A stretch of 64,000 bases of DNA from Pseudomonas fragi (GTDB lineage: Bacteria > Pseudomonadota > Gammaproteobacteria > Pseudomonadales > Pseudomonadaceae). The stretch covers positions 3,804,501 to 3,868,500 of the forward strand of contig NZ_LT629783.1 of the NCBI RefSeq assembly GCF_900105835.1. Reading direction: 5' to 3'. Shown one piece after another: positions 42,880 to 52,538 of this stretch (position 1 is the stretch's first letter; the number at the start of each line of letters is the position of its first letter). The position numbers and the translations under genes were made by a program. The notes below the pieces were generated by a model. It was not told where the DNA came from. It ran no database searches and saw only the letters and a list, made by a program, of their open reading frames with translations.

Positions 42880-43673
42880 TGCGCGTCTGGCTGGCGGCAT
42901 TACTGCTGACCGTCGGCATGCCTTCACTGGCGGCCTCTCGTGTCGTCAGTCTGTCTCCGGCCTTATCCGAAATGGTGGTTGAACTGGGCGCCGCCGATTT
43001 GCTGGTGGGGCGTCTGGAGGCGGGCGAACACTTGCCTGAGCTTGCCAGCGTGCCTTCAGTGGGCCGTTACGGGCAACTGGACATGGAGCGCCTGCTCAGC
43101 CTGCAACCTGACCTGCTGTTGCTCTGGCCGGGCAGTGTGGGCGCTGCCCAGCGTGAACAACTGCGCCGTCTGAATATCCCCACCTACACAGCCGAACCGG
43201 CAAGCCTCGACCAGCTGGCCGATCAGGTTGAAGCACTGGCGATGGCCTTGAACCGGCCCGAGCGTGGCCAGGCACTGGCGGCGCAACTGCGCCAACGCCT
43301 GGCGCAATTGCGCGAGCAATACCGGCGCGACCCGCCACTGCGGGCGTTCTATCAGGTGTGGGACCAGCCGCTGTACACCCTCGGCGGCGGGCAAATCATC
43401 AGCGATGCGCTGGCGGTGTGCGGGGCCAGCAATGTGTTTGATGACCTTACGCTGCCGGCGCCGCAGGTCAGTATCGAGGCCGTGTTGCAGCGTAATCCCG
43501 AGGTGATCATTGCCAGTACCCAAGCGCAGCTGGATGCCTGGAAGGCCTGGCCGCAGCTTGACGCGGTCAAGCATGGGCGTTTGCTGCTGTTGGTCGACAA
43601 GGGCCTGGAACGCCCGAGCGGGCAGATGCTGGAAGCAACGGCAAAGCTGTGTGAGCAACTGGCGTCACCCTGA
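42876..43673 (+). CDS. btuF: Periplasmic cobalamin-binding protein, BtuF-like
   Basis: 265 residues with a signal peptide (to about residue 19) and a two-lobed substrate-binding fold: VVSLSPALSEMVVELGAADLLVGRLE, the LLSLQPDLLLLW block and AVCGASNVFDDLTLPAPQVSIEAVL. This matches the BtuF/FhuD group that delivers vitamin B12 to a BtuCD importer. BtuC and BtuD are not in the window. The receptor gene btuB is convergent on the other side of a REP, which supports the B12 role. Confidence 0.83.
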   Translation: MMRVWLAALLLTVGMPSLAASRVVSLSPALSEMVVELGAADLLVGRLEAGEHLPELASVPSVGRYGQLDMERLLSLQPDLLLLWPGSVGAAQREQLRRLNIPTYTAEPASLDQLADQVEALAMALNRPERGQALAAQLRQRLAQLREQYRRDPPLRAFYQVWDQPLYTLGGGQIISDALAVCGASNVFDDLTLPAPQVSIEAVLQRNPEVIIASTQAQLDAWKAWPQLDAVKHGRLLLLVDKGLERPSGQMLEATAKLCEQLASP

Positions 43674-43678
43674 TCCCC

Positions 43679-43769
43679 CCTGTGGGAGCGGGCTTGCTCG
43701 CGATGCAGGCGGTGCGGAGTTTCAGGTAAGTCGCGGTGATGCTATCGCGAGCAAGCCCGCTCCCACAGG
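43679..43769. repeat. REP inverted repeat (GAGCGGGCTTGCTCGCGA family)
   Basis: CCTGTGGGAGCGGGCTTGCT pairs with AGCAAGCCCGCTCCCACAGG. It fills the space between the convergent btuF-like and btuB stops. Confidence 0.88.
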
Positions 43770-43770
43770 T

Positions 43771-45654
43771 TTAGAACGTCGGGGTCCAGGTGATGGCCAA
43801 CTGCAAGCTGCGTCGCTCTTCGCGGTAGCCGTAGTAGTTGCCGTCATAGCTGTAGAGCGCGCGGGTGAAAGTCTTGTCCAGCAGGTTGTCGACTTTCACG
43901 TCCAGGCGCACTTCGGGGCTGGCCTGCCAGTTGCTGCGCAACCCCAGCACCGCGTAACCGGCTATAGGCTGCTGGTTGTTTTCATCATTGAAACTGTTGC
44001 TCACCGCTTGCCAGCTGGCTCCCACGCCCAGCCTGTCAAATTGCCGATCCAGATCCAGGCTCAAGGTCCGGCGTGCGCGGCGGCTCAGGGTATGGCCGGT
44101 GTCGCGATCGCGCGGGTCGATAATCGCAAGGCCCAGGCTGCTCTGCCAGCCGAACCACTCTTGCTGCAAAGCGCTTTCGAAACCGGTGATTTGCGCCGCG
44201 CCGATGTTCTGCTGGATAAAGTCGGCATCGGCCACAATCGCGTCGCGAATATCGGTGCGATACAGCGAAGTTTCCAGGCGACTGGTTTCACTTAGCTGAC
44301 TGCGCCATTGCAGCTCATAGCTTTTCGAATATTCCGGCTTGAGATCGGGATTACCGAATTGCGGGTAGTACAAGTCATTGAACGTTGGTGCGCGAAACCC
44401 TTCGCTGTATGTCAGTAAAACGTCGTTGTCGGCGTTCAGCGGCACAGTCAGGCTGGCGCTCCAGGTGTTGTGGCTGCCAAATTGCTGGTTCTGGTCGTGA
44501 CGCAGGCCCAGCTCGGTCGAGAAGTACTCACCGTGGAAGCGGTGCTGGATAAATCCGGCGCGATTCCAGCGGCTGTCTTCCTCGAAAACGGTGCTGCTGC
44601 GTACACGGTCTTCATAGGCATCGGTGCCGAGGATCAGGCTGTTCTGATCGTCCAGCGTCAGGTTGTTTTGCCAGTTCAGCGAGTCGCGATAGGTATTGAA
44701 GCTGTAAATATCGGTGCTGAGCTTGTCCCGGGTTTTTTCGCGGTTTTCGCTGTGGCCAAACTCCAGTCGCGAGTTCCAGTGCTCATTGAGCTGAGCGTCG
44801 ATAAAGCTGGCAACGCTGCTGATATCGAAATCGCTGTAAAGCTGCTGGCCACTGACGGTAAACGTGTCCGGGTCCCAGCGCCCGAACGAATTGTCGAGTT
44901 CGGTCTTGCCGATGTTCTTCAGCGCCGACACGCCGACTTCAAGGTCATCGCTCAGCGAGTGGCTCAGGTTCAGGCTCAATGACTTGTTGCGATAGGCATC
45001 GTGGTCGCTGTCGCTGGGGAAGGACTCGTGGGTGCGGTTGATCCCGGCAGTCTGCTCCAGGCTGGCGCTCAGGTTGTAGCGTGTTTGCGTATTGCCACCG
45101 GAGATGCCCAGGCTGTTATCGGAGCTGCCATAACTGCCCAGCGCACTGTGAACCCGAAGCTGTGGCGCCTGATCGGCGCCGCGGCGGGTGAAGATCTGAA
45201 TCACCCCGCCAATGGCATCGCTGCCATAGATCACCGAGCGCGAGCCGCGTAGCACTTCTACGCGCTCGATCTGGTCCATGGCCAGGTACTGCAGGTTGCT
45301 GTCGGCCGAGGTGGCATTGGCCATGCGCTGGCCATCGACCAGCACCAGGCTTTGCGCCGACTTGGTGCCGCGGATGTAAATCCCTGGCAGGCCGCCACGC
45401 CCGCCGCTGCGCGCCACTTGCACGCCCGGCACCCGGCCCAGCAGGTCGGTCAGGCTGGTGGGTTGCAGACGGTCGATATCATCGCGGGTGAATACGCTGC
45501 TGGCGCTGCTGCTGTCCGAGCGTGCCTCGACCTGGCGGTTGCCGGTGATCAGGGTTTGCGGGAGTTTGAGCGCTTCTTCGCGTTCCAGGGAGTCGGCGAG
45601 TACAGGGCTGGCGGGCATGCAGCCCAGAATCAGGGCAATGCGAAGGTGTTTCAT
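43771..45654 (-). CDS. btuB: TonB-dependent vitamin B12 receptor
   Basis: 627 residues: a signal peptide ending PVLA-DS, a TonB-box-like stretch LPQTLITGNRQ, a plug domain (DLLGRVPGVQVARSGGRGG, SLVLVDGQRM, VEVLRGSRSVIYGSDAIGGVIQI) and a beta barrel ending in WTPTF with terminal Phe. Its convergence on a BtuF-like gene supports cobalamin as substrate. The upstream spacer of 184 bases is mostly a repeat element, and I see no cobalamin riboswitch. Confidence 0.9.
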   Translation of the reverse strand: MKHLRIALILGCMPASPVLADSLEREEALKLPQTLITGNRQVEARSDSSSASSVFTRDDIDRLQPTSLTDLLGRVPGVQVARSGGRGGLPGIYIRGTKSAQSLVLVDGQRMANATSADSNLQYLAMDQIERVEVLRGSRSVIYGSDAIGGVIQIFTRRGADQAPQLRVHSALGSYGSSDNSLGISGGNTQTRYNLSASLEQTAGINRTHESFPSDSDHDAYRNKSLSLNLSHSLSDDLEVGVSALKNIGKTELDNSFGRWDPDTFTVSGQQLYSDFDISSVASFIDAQLNEHWNSRLEFGHSENREKTRDKLSTDIYSFNTYRDSLNWQNNLTLDDQNSLILGTDAYEDRVRSSTVFEEDSRWNRAGFIQHRFHGEYFSTELGLRHDQNQQFGSHNTWSASLTVPLNADNDVLLTYSEGFRAPTFNDLYYPQFGNPDLKPEYSKSYELQWRSQLSETSRLETSLYRTDIRDAIVADADFIQQNIGAAQITGFESALQQEWFGWQSSLGLAIIDPRDRDTGHTLSRRARRTLSLDLDRQFDRLGVGASWQAVSNSFNDENNQQPIAGYAVLGLRSNWQASPEVRLDVKVDNLLDKTFTRALYSYDGNYYGYREERRSLQLAITWTPTF

Positions 45655-45690
45655 AGGGGATCTACAGGACTTGAGGCAAGCTCGAAATCC

Positions 45691-45821
45691 GTAGCAGCTG
45701 CCGTAGGCTGCGTCCGGTGGCGCAGCCGCCGCAAACCCATACGCCTCGGTGTATCGGTCATACCGAGGGGTCAGGGTTTACGATGGCTTCGCCACCGGAC
45801 GCAGCCTGCGGCAGCTGCTAC
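45691..45821. repeat. Inverted repeat (GTAGCAGCTG family)
   Basis: GTAGCAGCTGCCGTAGGCTG pairs with CAGCCTGCGGCAGCTGCTAC, with inner copies of CGTCCGGTGGCG and CGCCACCGGACG. It lies between the btuB start and the dxs stop. Confidence 0.85.
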
Positions 45822-45838
45822 GAGTTGGTGATGTCTCT

Positions 45839-47737
45839 TTACAGCCCCAGCAGTGCCATGCGCTGGCGCACCGAGGCTTCGATGCCGGCAGCGTCCAGGC
45901 CGCACTCGGCCAGCATCTGGCTCGGCTTGGCGTGCTCGACGTATACGTCCGGCAAGCCCAGGTGCAGTACCGACTTGAGCACGTTTTCACGGGCCAGGAA
46001 CTCGCTGACGCCTGCGCCTGCGCCACCCATGATGGCGTTTTCTTCGATGGTCACCAGCAGCTCATGGCTGGCAGCCATTTCGCGAACCAGTTCTTCATCC
46101 ATCGGTTTGACGAAGCGCATGTCGACCACGGTGGCGTCGATTTTCTCAGCCACTTGCAGCGCTTCGGCCAGTTGCACGCCGAATACCAGCATGGCGACTT
46201 TCGAACCCTGGCGACGAATCACGCCCTTGCCGATTTCCAGCGGCTCGAGGTTTTTTTCGATCGCTGCATTCGGCCCGGTACCACGCGGGTAACGCACGGC
46301 CGCCGGGCCGTTGTAGAGGTGGCCGGTGGTGAGCATTTTGCGCAGTTCGTTCTCGTCGCTCGGGGTCATGATGACCATGCCCGGAATGCAACGCAGGTAC
46401 GACAGGTCGTAACTGCCAGCGTGGGTCGGGCCGTCTTCGCCCACCAGGCCCGCACGGTCGATGGCAAACAGCACGTCCAGATTTTGCACGGCTACGTCAT
46501 GCACCAACTGGTCGTAGCCGCGTTGCAGGAATGTCGAATAGATCGCCACTACCGGCTTGGAACCTTCGCATGCCATGCCGGCCGCAAAGGTCACCGCGTG
46601 TTGCTCGGCAATCGCCACGTCGAAGTAGCGCTTTGGATAACGCTCGCTGAAAGCGATCAGGTCCGAGCCTTCTTTCATGGCCGGGGTGATGCCTACCAGG
46701 CGCTCATCGGCCGCAGCCATGTCGCACAACCATTCGCCGAACACAGCTGAGTACTTCGGCCCGGTCGGTGCTTTTGGCGGTGCTTTCGGCGCATTCAACG
46801 GCTCAAGCTTGGTGATGGCGTGATAGCCGATCGGGTCCGCTTCGGCCGGGGCGAAGCCTTTGCCTTTTTTGGTGACGATATGCAGGAACTGCGGCCCCTT
46901 GAGGTCGCGCATATTGCGTAGCGTTGCGATCAGGGTCGGCAGGTCGTGGCCATCGATCGGGCCGATGTAGTTCCAGCCCAGCTCTTCAAACAGGGTGCCG
47001 GGTACCAGCATGCCTTTGGCATATTCTTCGGTACGACGGGCAATTTCCCACGCGCCAGGCAGACGCGAGAGTACCTTCTTGCTGCCTTCGCGCATGCTGG
47101 CGTAAGTGCGGCTCGACAGGATCTTGGCCAGGTAATTGGACAAACCCCCGACATTGCGCGAGATCGACATGTCGTTGTCGTTGAGGATAACCAACATGTT
47201 GGCATCCACTTCGGGCGCGTGGTTCAGCGCCTCGAAGGCCATGCCGGCAGTCAGGGCGCCATCACCGATAACGGCAATTGCCTTGCGCTCGCTTTTTTGC
47301 AGGCGGGCGGCAATGGCCATGCCCAGCGCTGCGCTGATCGAGGTGCTGGAGTGGCCGACGCCAAAGGTGTCGTATTCGCTCTCGGAGCGGCGCGGGAAAG
47401 CGGCAATGCCGTCTTTCTGGCGCAAGGTGGCCATCTGCTCGCGACGCCCGGTGAGGATTTTGTGCGGATACGCCTGATGGCCCACGTCCCACACCAGCCG
47501 GTCGTCCGGGGTGTCGAACACGTAGTGCAACGCGATGGTCAGCTCAATGACACCCAGGCCGGCACCAAAATGCCCGCCCGTCTGGCCGACGGTATAGAGC
47601 AATTCCAGGCGCAACTCATCGGCCAGGGTTTCCAGCTCGGCTTCGGCCAGGCGGCGCAGGCCCGCAGGCGTGCCCGTCCGGTCAAGCAGGGGCGTAGTCG
47701 GACGGTTGCGGGGAATCTCTTGAAACGTCGTTGGCAT
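45839..47737 (-). CDS. dxs: 1-deoxy-D-xylulose-5-phosphate synthase
   Basis: 632 residues joining pyruvate and glyceraldehyde 3-phosphate, the entry of the MEP isoprenoid pathway. The thiamine diphosphate site is [15 protein letters not shown] with NDNDMSIS, and the early block is [19 protein letters not shown]. The transketolase-like C-terminal half contains [18 protein letters not shown]. It lies 132 bases after ispA in the same direction. Confidence 0.97.
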   Translation of the reverse strand: MPTTFQEIPRNRPTTPLLDRTGTPAGLRRLAEAELETLADELRLELLYTVGQTGGHFGAGLGVIELTIALHYVFDTPDDRLVWDVGHQAYPHKILTGRREQMATLRQKDGIAAFPRRSESEYDTFGVGHSSTSISAALGMAIAARLQKSERKAIAVIGDGALTAGMAFEALNHAPEVDANMLVILNDNDMSISRNVGGLSNYLAKILSSRTYASMREGSKKVLSRLPGAWEIARRTEEYAKGMLVPGTLFEELGWNYIGPIDGHDLPTLIATLRNMRDLKGPQFLHIVTKKGKGFAPAEADPIGYHAITKLEPLNAPKAPPKAPTGPKYSAVFGEWLCDMAAADERLVGITPAMKEGSDLIAFSERYPKRYFDVAIAEQHAVTFAAGMACEGSKPVVAIYSTFLQRGYDQLVHDVAVQNLDVLFAIDRAGLVGEDGPTHAGSYDLSYLRCIPGMVIMTPSDENELRKMLTTGHLYNGPAAVRYPRGTGPNAAIEKNLEPLEIGKGVIRRQGSKVAMLVFGVQLAEALQVAEKIDATVVDMRFVKPMDEELVREMAASHELLVTIEENAIMGGAGAGVSEFLARENVLKSVLHLGLPDVYVEHAKPSQMLAECGLDAAGIEASVRQRMALLGL

Positions 47738-47869
47738 CAGGCGAATCGTTATAGGTATAAGAAGAGGCGGCAGTTTACCTTATGGAACGTAAGCTGCCCA
47801 CGCAGTCTGGCACTCGTTAGTAAGACCTTGGCATTAGACCTGTCAGAAATCGTTACTGAAGAGCGGCTT

Positions 47870-48757
47870 TTAGTGGCGGCGTTCAACGATATATCGTGCC
47901 AATTCGCGCAGCGGCTCGGCAGCTGCATCAAAATGTCGCAGGGCGTTGAGCGCCTGGTCGCGCAGTTCCAGTGCATAGCCTTTGGCCTGCTCCAGACCCA
48001 TCAGCGCCGGGTAGGTCGGCTTGTCCCGCGCGATGTCGGCACCCTGGCGTTTGCCCAGGGTCGCGGTATCGCTTTCAACATCGAGGATGTCGTCCTGCAC
48101 CTGAAATGCCAGGCCAATGGCGCGTGCGTAGACATTCAATGCCTGCAGGTTTTCAGCGGTTGCGTTGCCGCTGGCCAGGGCGCCCAGTTGCACGCTGGCT
48201 TCGATCAGGGCGCCGGTTTTGTGCCGGTGCATGTTTTCAAGGGCAGCCTGATCGAGCTTGAGGCCAACCGAGCCCAGGTCGATTGCTTGCCCGCCCACCA
48301 TGCCCGCCGGGCCTGCAGCCAGGGCCAGGGCCGTCACCATGCGCAAGCGCGTATCGGCATCCAGGTCGCTCAGGCGCGGGTCGAGCAGTGCGCTGAACGC
48401 CAGGCTTTGCAGGCCGTCGCCCGCCAGGATGGCGCAGGCTTCGTCGAAGGCTTTATGGGTGGTTGGCTGGCCGCGACGCAGATCGTCATCGTCCATTGCG
48501 GGCAAATCATCATGCACCAGCGAATAGGCGTGGATCAGCTCCACGGCACAGGCCGCACCATTGGCTTGTTCAGGTGCGCTGCCCAGAGCCTGGCAGGCCG
48601 CATAGGCCAGCAGCGGGCGAACCCGCTTGCCACCGTTCATGACGCTGTAGCGCATGGCCTCGTAAAGGCGCGCCAGCTCCGGTGCCGGAGCGACAAACAA
48701 GAGTTCAAGCGCCGCGTTGACACGGGCCTGGCTGCTGATTTGATAAGCATCAATCAT
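47870..48757 (-). CDS. ispA: Farnesyl diphosphate synthase (short-chain polyprenyl synthase)
   Basis: 295 residues that extend dimethylallyl diphosphate to farnesyl diphosphate. The two aspartate-rich motifs are [14 protein letters not shown] near residue 82 and DDILDVESD near 220. The xseB stop overlaps its ATG by 4 bases, and dxs follows, the classical xseB-ispA-dxs operon. Confidence 0.96.
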   Translation of the reverse strand: MIDAYQISSQARVNAALELLFVAPAPELARLYEAMRYSVMNGGKRVRPLLAYAACQALGSAPEQANGAACAVELIHAYSLVHDDLPAMDDDDLRRGQPTTHKAFDEACAILAGDGLQSLAFSALLDPRLSDLDADTRLRMVTALALAAGPAGMVGGQAIDLGSVGLKLDQAALENMHRHKTGALIEASVQLGALASGNATAENLQALNVYARAIGLAFQVQDDILDVESDTATLGKRQGADIARDKPTYPALMGLEQAKGYALELRDQALNALRHFDAAAEPLRELARYIVERRH

Positions 48758-48996
48758 TCGGACTGTTCCGCATCAAAAGGCTCTTGGGCCAGTTCACCAT
48801 CGCGTTCAAGCAGGATCTGCACTTTCTGTTCGGCCTGGGCCAGTGCGCCCTGGCAATCACGGGTCAGGCGGATGCCTTGTTCAAAGGCAGTCAGAGAGTC
48901 TTCCAGCGACAGCTCGCCATTTTCCAGACGCTCGACCAGTGTTTGCAGGTCAGCAAGTGACTGCTCGAAATCCAGGGAAGCTTTTTTGCGGGCCAT
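48754..48996 (-). CDS. xseB: Exodeoxyribonuclease VII small subunit
   Basis: 80 residues with the family text [37 protein letters not shown]. It forms the small subunit of the single-strand nuclease with XseA, which is encoded elsewhere. Confidence 0.95.
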   Translation of the reverse strand: MARKKASLDFEQSLADLQTLVERLENGELSLEDSLTAFEQGIRLTRDCQGALAQAEQKVQILLERDGELAQEPFDAEQSE

Positions 48997-49261
48997 GGCG
49001 GCATTCTCGGTAGGCGTTAAAACCGGCTGACACTAGCAGACGGCGGGTTTTGGGGCAAATCGACAGGGCCCCCATGTATTCAGATGAAGGTGTTTTCTAA
49101 GGGGTACCCAGGCGCCGACCGGCAACTTTCCGGTGGCGGGCAACCCTGGCAGGCGCGGGTGAGCGGCGAACAATCGTGCCCTGCATCAATAGGTCTTTTG
49201 CTCAGTGGTCTATGGTAAAGGCCGGCTGGACTCTGACCTATTGTTGAAAGGAAACCAACGA

Positions 49262-50041
49262 ATGAAACTCTCAGGAAAGATTGCATTGGTAACAGGGGCG
49301 GCCCAGGGCATTGGTCGCGGCATCGCACTGCGACTGGCCAGGGATGGCGCCGACATTGCACTGGTTGACCTGAACCTGGACAAGCTGCGCCACGTTGCCG
49401 AAGAAGTGCAGGCACTGGGGCGCAAGGCCGTCACCTTTGTGGCCGACGTGGGCGACCGCGAACAGGTGTTCTCGGCAGTTGATTACGCCCATAACCAGCT
49501 TGGCGGGCTGGACATCATGGTCAACAACGCGGGTATCTCCCAGGTCAAACCGTTGGCCGATGTCACCCAGGAAGAAGTCGAGCGCATCTACCGCATCAAC
49601 GTGCAGGGCACCTTGTGGGGGATTCAGGCGGCGGCCGAGAAATTCCAGGCGCTCAAGCGCAAGGGTAAAATCATCAATGCCAGCTCCATTGCCGGTCACG
49701 AAGGCTATGCCCTGCTAGGGGTGTATTCCTCCACCAAATTCGCCGTGCGTGCCCTGACCCAGGCGGCGGCGAAAGAACTGGCAGTACACGGCATCACCGT
49801 CAACGCCTACTGCCCGGGTGTGGTGGGGACCGATATGTGGGTGGATATCGACAAGCGCATGTCGGAAATCACCGGCGCACCGATTGGCGCGACTTACGAG
49901 AAATTCGTCAGCGGCATTGCCCTGGGCCGGGCTGAAACCCCGGAAGACGTAGCGGCGTTCGTGGCTTACCTCGCCAGCCCGGATGCGGACTATATGACCG
50001 GTCAGGCGCCACTGATTGATGGCGGGTTGGTGTTCCGCTAA
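49262..50041 (+). CDS. Short-chain dehydrogenase, acetoin(diacetyl) reductase/2,3-butanediol dehydrogenase type
   Basis: 259 residues from the ATG at 49262, which follows GAAAGGAAACC. It has TGAAQGIGRGIA (NAD motif) at 11-22, NNAGIS near 88, and catalytic Ser in SSIAGHEGY with YSSTKFA (Tyr-x3-Lys) near 155. VTQEEVERIYRINVQGTLWGIQAA and YCPGVVGTDMWVDIDKRM resemble BudC-type meso-2,3-butanediol dehydrogenases. It likely interconverts acetoin and diacetyl or butanediol with NADH. No other acetoin gene is adjacent, and no clear promoter was identified in the 240-base spacer before it. Confidence 0.82.
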   Translation: MKLSGKIALVTGAAQGIGRGIALRLARDGADIALVDLNLDKLRHVAEEVQALGRKAVTFVADVGDREQVFSAVDYAHNQLGGLDIMVNNAGISQVKPLADVTQEEVERIYRINVQGTLWGIQAAAEKFQALKRKGKIINASSIAGHEGYALLGVYSSTKFAVRALTQAAAKELAVHGITVNAYCPGVVGTDMWVDIDKRMSEITGAPIGATYEKFVSGIALGRAETPEDVAAFVAYLASPDADYMTGQAPLIDGGLVFR

Positions 50042-50061
50042 GCCTCGCAATTGCATTCCTT

Positions 50062-50108
50062 GTGCAGGAGCGGGCTAGAGGTTGGAGCAGGCCCGTTCCC
50101 TCCTGCAC
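50062..50108. repeat. Short inverted repeat after the dehydrogenase gene
   Basis: GTGCAGGAGCGGGC and GCCCGTTCCCTCCTGCAC (one-base bulges) form a stem about 20 bases after the stop codon. It looks like a degenerate member of the GAGCGGGC REP family or a transcript-end hairpin. Confidence 0.55.
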
Positions 50109-50293
50109 CTGGTGTTAACGCCAGATCAGGTTACGGGCCGAGTCGAAAATTCTCGGACGCTTCACTGGAGTGAAAGCGAAGCTTCGTACAAAAAAGCTGA
50201 GTTTGAAGGCTTATTTTGTGCGCCCTGCCAGCGATTGCATCTGTGCCCTGCAGATGTCTCAAGCACGCTGGCGTGGCCACGAGAGAAAAAGCC

Positions 50294-51346
50294 ATGCGTG
50301 AAATTCCTGTTGGTTTGAGTGCGCAGCCCGAGGGTTACAGTGACTGGTTGAGCGACCTTAAAGGCCGCATTCATGGCGCCCAGCAGCGCGCCACTTTGGC
50401 GGTGAACCGCGAGCTGGTGCTGCTGTACTGGCAAATCGGTTACGACATTTTGACCCGCCAGACGCAGCAAGGGTGGGGCACGAAAGTGATTGAACGTCTG
50501 GCGCTGGATCTGCGTGCAGCCTTCCCGGACATGAAAGGCTTCTCGCTGCGCAACCTCAAATACATGCGTGCCTTTGCCCAGGCATGGCCTGACACGGCAA
50601 TAGTGCAGCAGGCTGTTGCACAATTGCCTTGGGGGCACAATCTGGTGCTGCTGGACAAACTCCCCGGCCCCGAGACCCGCCGCTGGTATGCCGCCAAGGC
50701 CATCGAGCATAACTGGTCGCGAAATACGCTGGTCATGCAGATCCAGAACCGTTTACTGGAGCGCAGCGGCAAGGCCGTGAGTAATTTTGAAATCTTTTTG
50801 CCCAAACCCCAGTCCGATCTGGCCCGTGAGTCGTTGAAAGATCCCTATCGCTTTGACTTTCTTGGTCTTGGCGCTGATGCCCATGAGCGAGAGATTGAAA
50901 GAGCTCTGGTCAGGCATGTGACTGATTTCTTGCTGGAGCTGGGCGCAGGATTTGCCTTCGTCGGCAAACAAGTGCTTTTGAATGTGGGAGGTGATGAGTT
51001 TTTCATCGACCTGCTGTTCTACCACCTCAAGCTGCGCTGCTATGTAGTGGTTGAACTCAAGGCCGGTAAATTCAAACCGGAGCACCTTGGGCAGTTGGGT
51101 TTTTATCTGGCCGCCGTGGATGGGCAAGTCAAGGATCCCCAGGACAGCCCCACCATCGGCCTGTTGCTGTGCTCCAGCAAGAACAAGGTGGTGGCCGAGT
51201 ACGCCTTGCGCGATAACACCCGGCCCATTGGCGTAGCCGAGTACCAGTTGGTGGACTCCCTGCCGGCAGAGTTGCAGACCAGTTTGCCCAGCATCGAACA
51301 AATCGAGCGTGAGCTGGCAGGTGATGGCATCGCTATCGAGGAATGA
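50294..51346 (+). CDS. yhcG: YhcG-type PDDEXK nuclease domain protein (DUF1016)
   Basis: 350 residues from the ATG at 50294 after GAGAGAAAA. The N-terminal DUF1016 helix domain contains ELVLLYWQIGYDIL and GWGTKVIERLALDLRAAFPDMKGFSLRNLKYMRAF. The C-terminal nuclease domain shows GDEFFIDLLFYHLKLRCYVVVELKAGKFKPEHLGQLGFYLAAV, with the Asp and Glu-x-Lys of the PDDEXK fold. The biological role is unsettled; members occur beside restriction systems or in mobile DNA. Here it is a lone gene, with no restriction partner, between the dehydrogenase and the S24-like repressor. Confidence 0.88.
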   Translation: MREIPVGLSAQPEGYSDWLSDLKGRIHGAQQRATLAVNRELVLLYWQIGYDILTRQTQQGWGTKVIERLALDLRAAFPDMKGFSLRNLKYMRAFAQAWPDTAIVQQAVAQLPWGHNLVLLDKLPGPETRRWYAAKAIEHNWSRNTLVMQIQNRLLERSGKAVSNFEIFLPKPQSDLARESLKDPYRFDFLGLGADAHEREIERALVRHVTDFLLELGAGFAFVGKQVLLNVGGDEFFIDLLFYHLKLRCYVVVELKAGKFKPEHLGQLGFYLAAVDGQVKDPQDSPTIGLLLCSSKNKVVAEYALRDNTRPIGVAEYQLVDSLPAELQTSLPSIEQIERELAGDGIAIEE

Positions 51347-51594
51347 TGGTGGGTGATCGAGGGTTTTTTCAGGCATTAAAAAGCCGGCTTGTGGCCGGCT
51401 TCTCGGGGGCGGGTTTGGTTTATTTTTGGTAAACCGTACTCGCCTTCAATCGGGACATCCAGTGCAGTGCAGCTGGGTGTGGGGCGGGGCGGCTTTTTGC
51501 TGCCGGGCCCTGCATTCCGGCTCGCTGGCTGCGAGGGGGATGCGCAAGTGCGGCGAATCATACTGGGGTTTGCGGACTTTTCCCAGACCCAAGG

Positions 51595-52332
51595 CTATTC
51601 GTCCAGCGTGCAAGGCACTCGCGGTCGTCTGCTGTTAAGCGTGGACCACCAGAATACCCAACCCAGTATCCGTATCTGCTGGGACTGCACTTGCACGGCA
51701 TTGAACACTTCGTCCGGATACTCCCGGCTGCTGTGGCAGCGCAAACGCAGGCCATTGCCGGGCAGGCGGTAAACGTAGCGGATGCGCAGCATGCCATCCT
51801 GCTCAAGGGCATAGATTTCGCCGTCGACGATTTGCGTCAGGCTGCGGTCGATGGCCACCGTGGAGCCGTCCTGGATTCGGTGGGCCATGCTATTGCCGAT
51901 CATGGGTGCGCAAATGGCCTGGTCGGGGCTGACGTCCAGAGCCTGTAAGGTTGAACAACTGAGCCGCACGGTGCAATCGGGCATTCTCACCACCCGGGTC
52001 TTGCCTGAGCCATCGGGGTGCAAGGACTCATTGTAGAGCGGCACCTCAATGTCATCGGCAGCAGCCGGTTTGTGTTGCCCTGGCACCTGGTCCGGCGAGG
52101 TTTCGTCGTTGCTGCTGGCAAGGCCCGGATGCTTGACGCCTTCACCCGTGCGCAACCAGCGGCTGTTGACGCACAGCAGCTCGGCGATTTCGTCCAGGCG
52201 AGCCATGGGGATGCCCCGTTTGAACCAGTTGTTGACGTGCTGCGGCGTAACGCGGCGATTGGCTGCGAAGTCCGAAGCGGTTAAATGGCACTCCCGCAGG
52301 AGGGCTTTCAGGCGATCACCGGATGTATTCAT
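51595..52332 (-). CDS. XRE-type repressor with S24/LexA-like C-terminal domain, catalytic lysine missing
   Basis: 245 residues from the ATG at 52332 (a TTG seven codons upstream is an alternative). Residues 1-60 form a helix-turn-helix (LTASDFAANRRVTPQHVNNWFKRG), then a linker, then a LexA/phage-repressor-like C-terminal domain. The nucleophile Ser148 is present in MIGNSMAHRIQDGSTVAID. The lysine that should follow in GEIYALEQDGMLRIRYVYR is Arg185. Self-cleavage on DNA damage is therefore doubtful. The gene it controls is not obvious: no phage or bacteriocin gene lies next to it. Confidence 0.82.
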   Translation of the reverse strand: MNTSGDRLKALLRECHLTASDFAANRRVTPQHVNNWFKRGIPMARLDEIAELLCVNSRWLRTGEGVKHPGLASSNDETSPDQVPGQHKPAAADDIEVPLYNESLHPDGSGKTRVVRMPDCTVRLSCSTLQALDVSPDQAICAPMIGNSMAHRIQDGSTVAIDRSLTQIVDGEIYALEQDGMLRIRYVYRLPGNGLRLRCHSSREYPDEVFNAVQVQSQQIRILGWVFWWSTLNSRRPRVPCTLDE

Positions 52333-52502
52333 GAACACAGAGTCTACGGGCAAGCCAAGCCCGTTTAAATAAACTAAGCGTTCAATAAAAGCAGAATAAA
52401 ACTAGAAAATTCCTAGGGTTGCAGAGTTATTTCCTACATCGGTTGACTGGTCATCTGTGTGTCGTAAACAGGCTGTGTTATTGCGTTTATGCGGGCATAA
52501 AA

Positions 52503-52526
52503 AAACCCCGGCGAGCCGGGGTTTTC
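52503..52526. terminator. Bidirectional rho-independent terminator after ppa
   Basis: AAAACCCCGG and CCGGGGTTTT form a perfect stem around CGAG, with A and T tracts on both sides, 13 bases beyond the ppa stop. It serves ppa (minus strand). Confidence 0.9.
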
Positions 52527-52538
52527 TTGACCGTTTGC

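Noticed and set aside
45655..45838. Cobalamin riboswitch before btuB
   Set aside because: The spacer is mostly a GTAGCAGCTG-type inverted repeat and I see no B12-box-like conserved core; a model search would be needed to exclude it.
46946..49030. 694-residue open frame on the plus strand opposite dxs, ispA and xseB
   Set aside because: It is antisense to three well-recognised genes and its protein has no recognisable domain; long antisense frames are common in GC-rich DNA.
49080..49415. 111-residue minus-strand frame before the short-chain dehydrogenase
   Set aside because: It overlaps the start of the dehydrogenase on the other strand and has no recognisable motif.
51381..51401. Rho-independent terminator after yhcG
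   Set aside because: AAGCCGGC and GCCGGCTT make a hairpin but no T tract follows, so it was not listed as a terminator.
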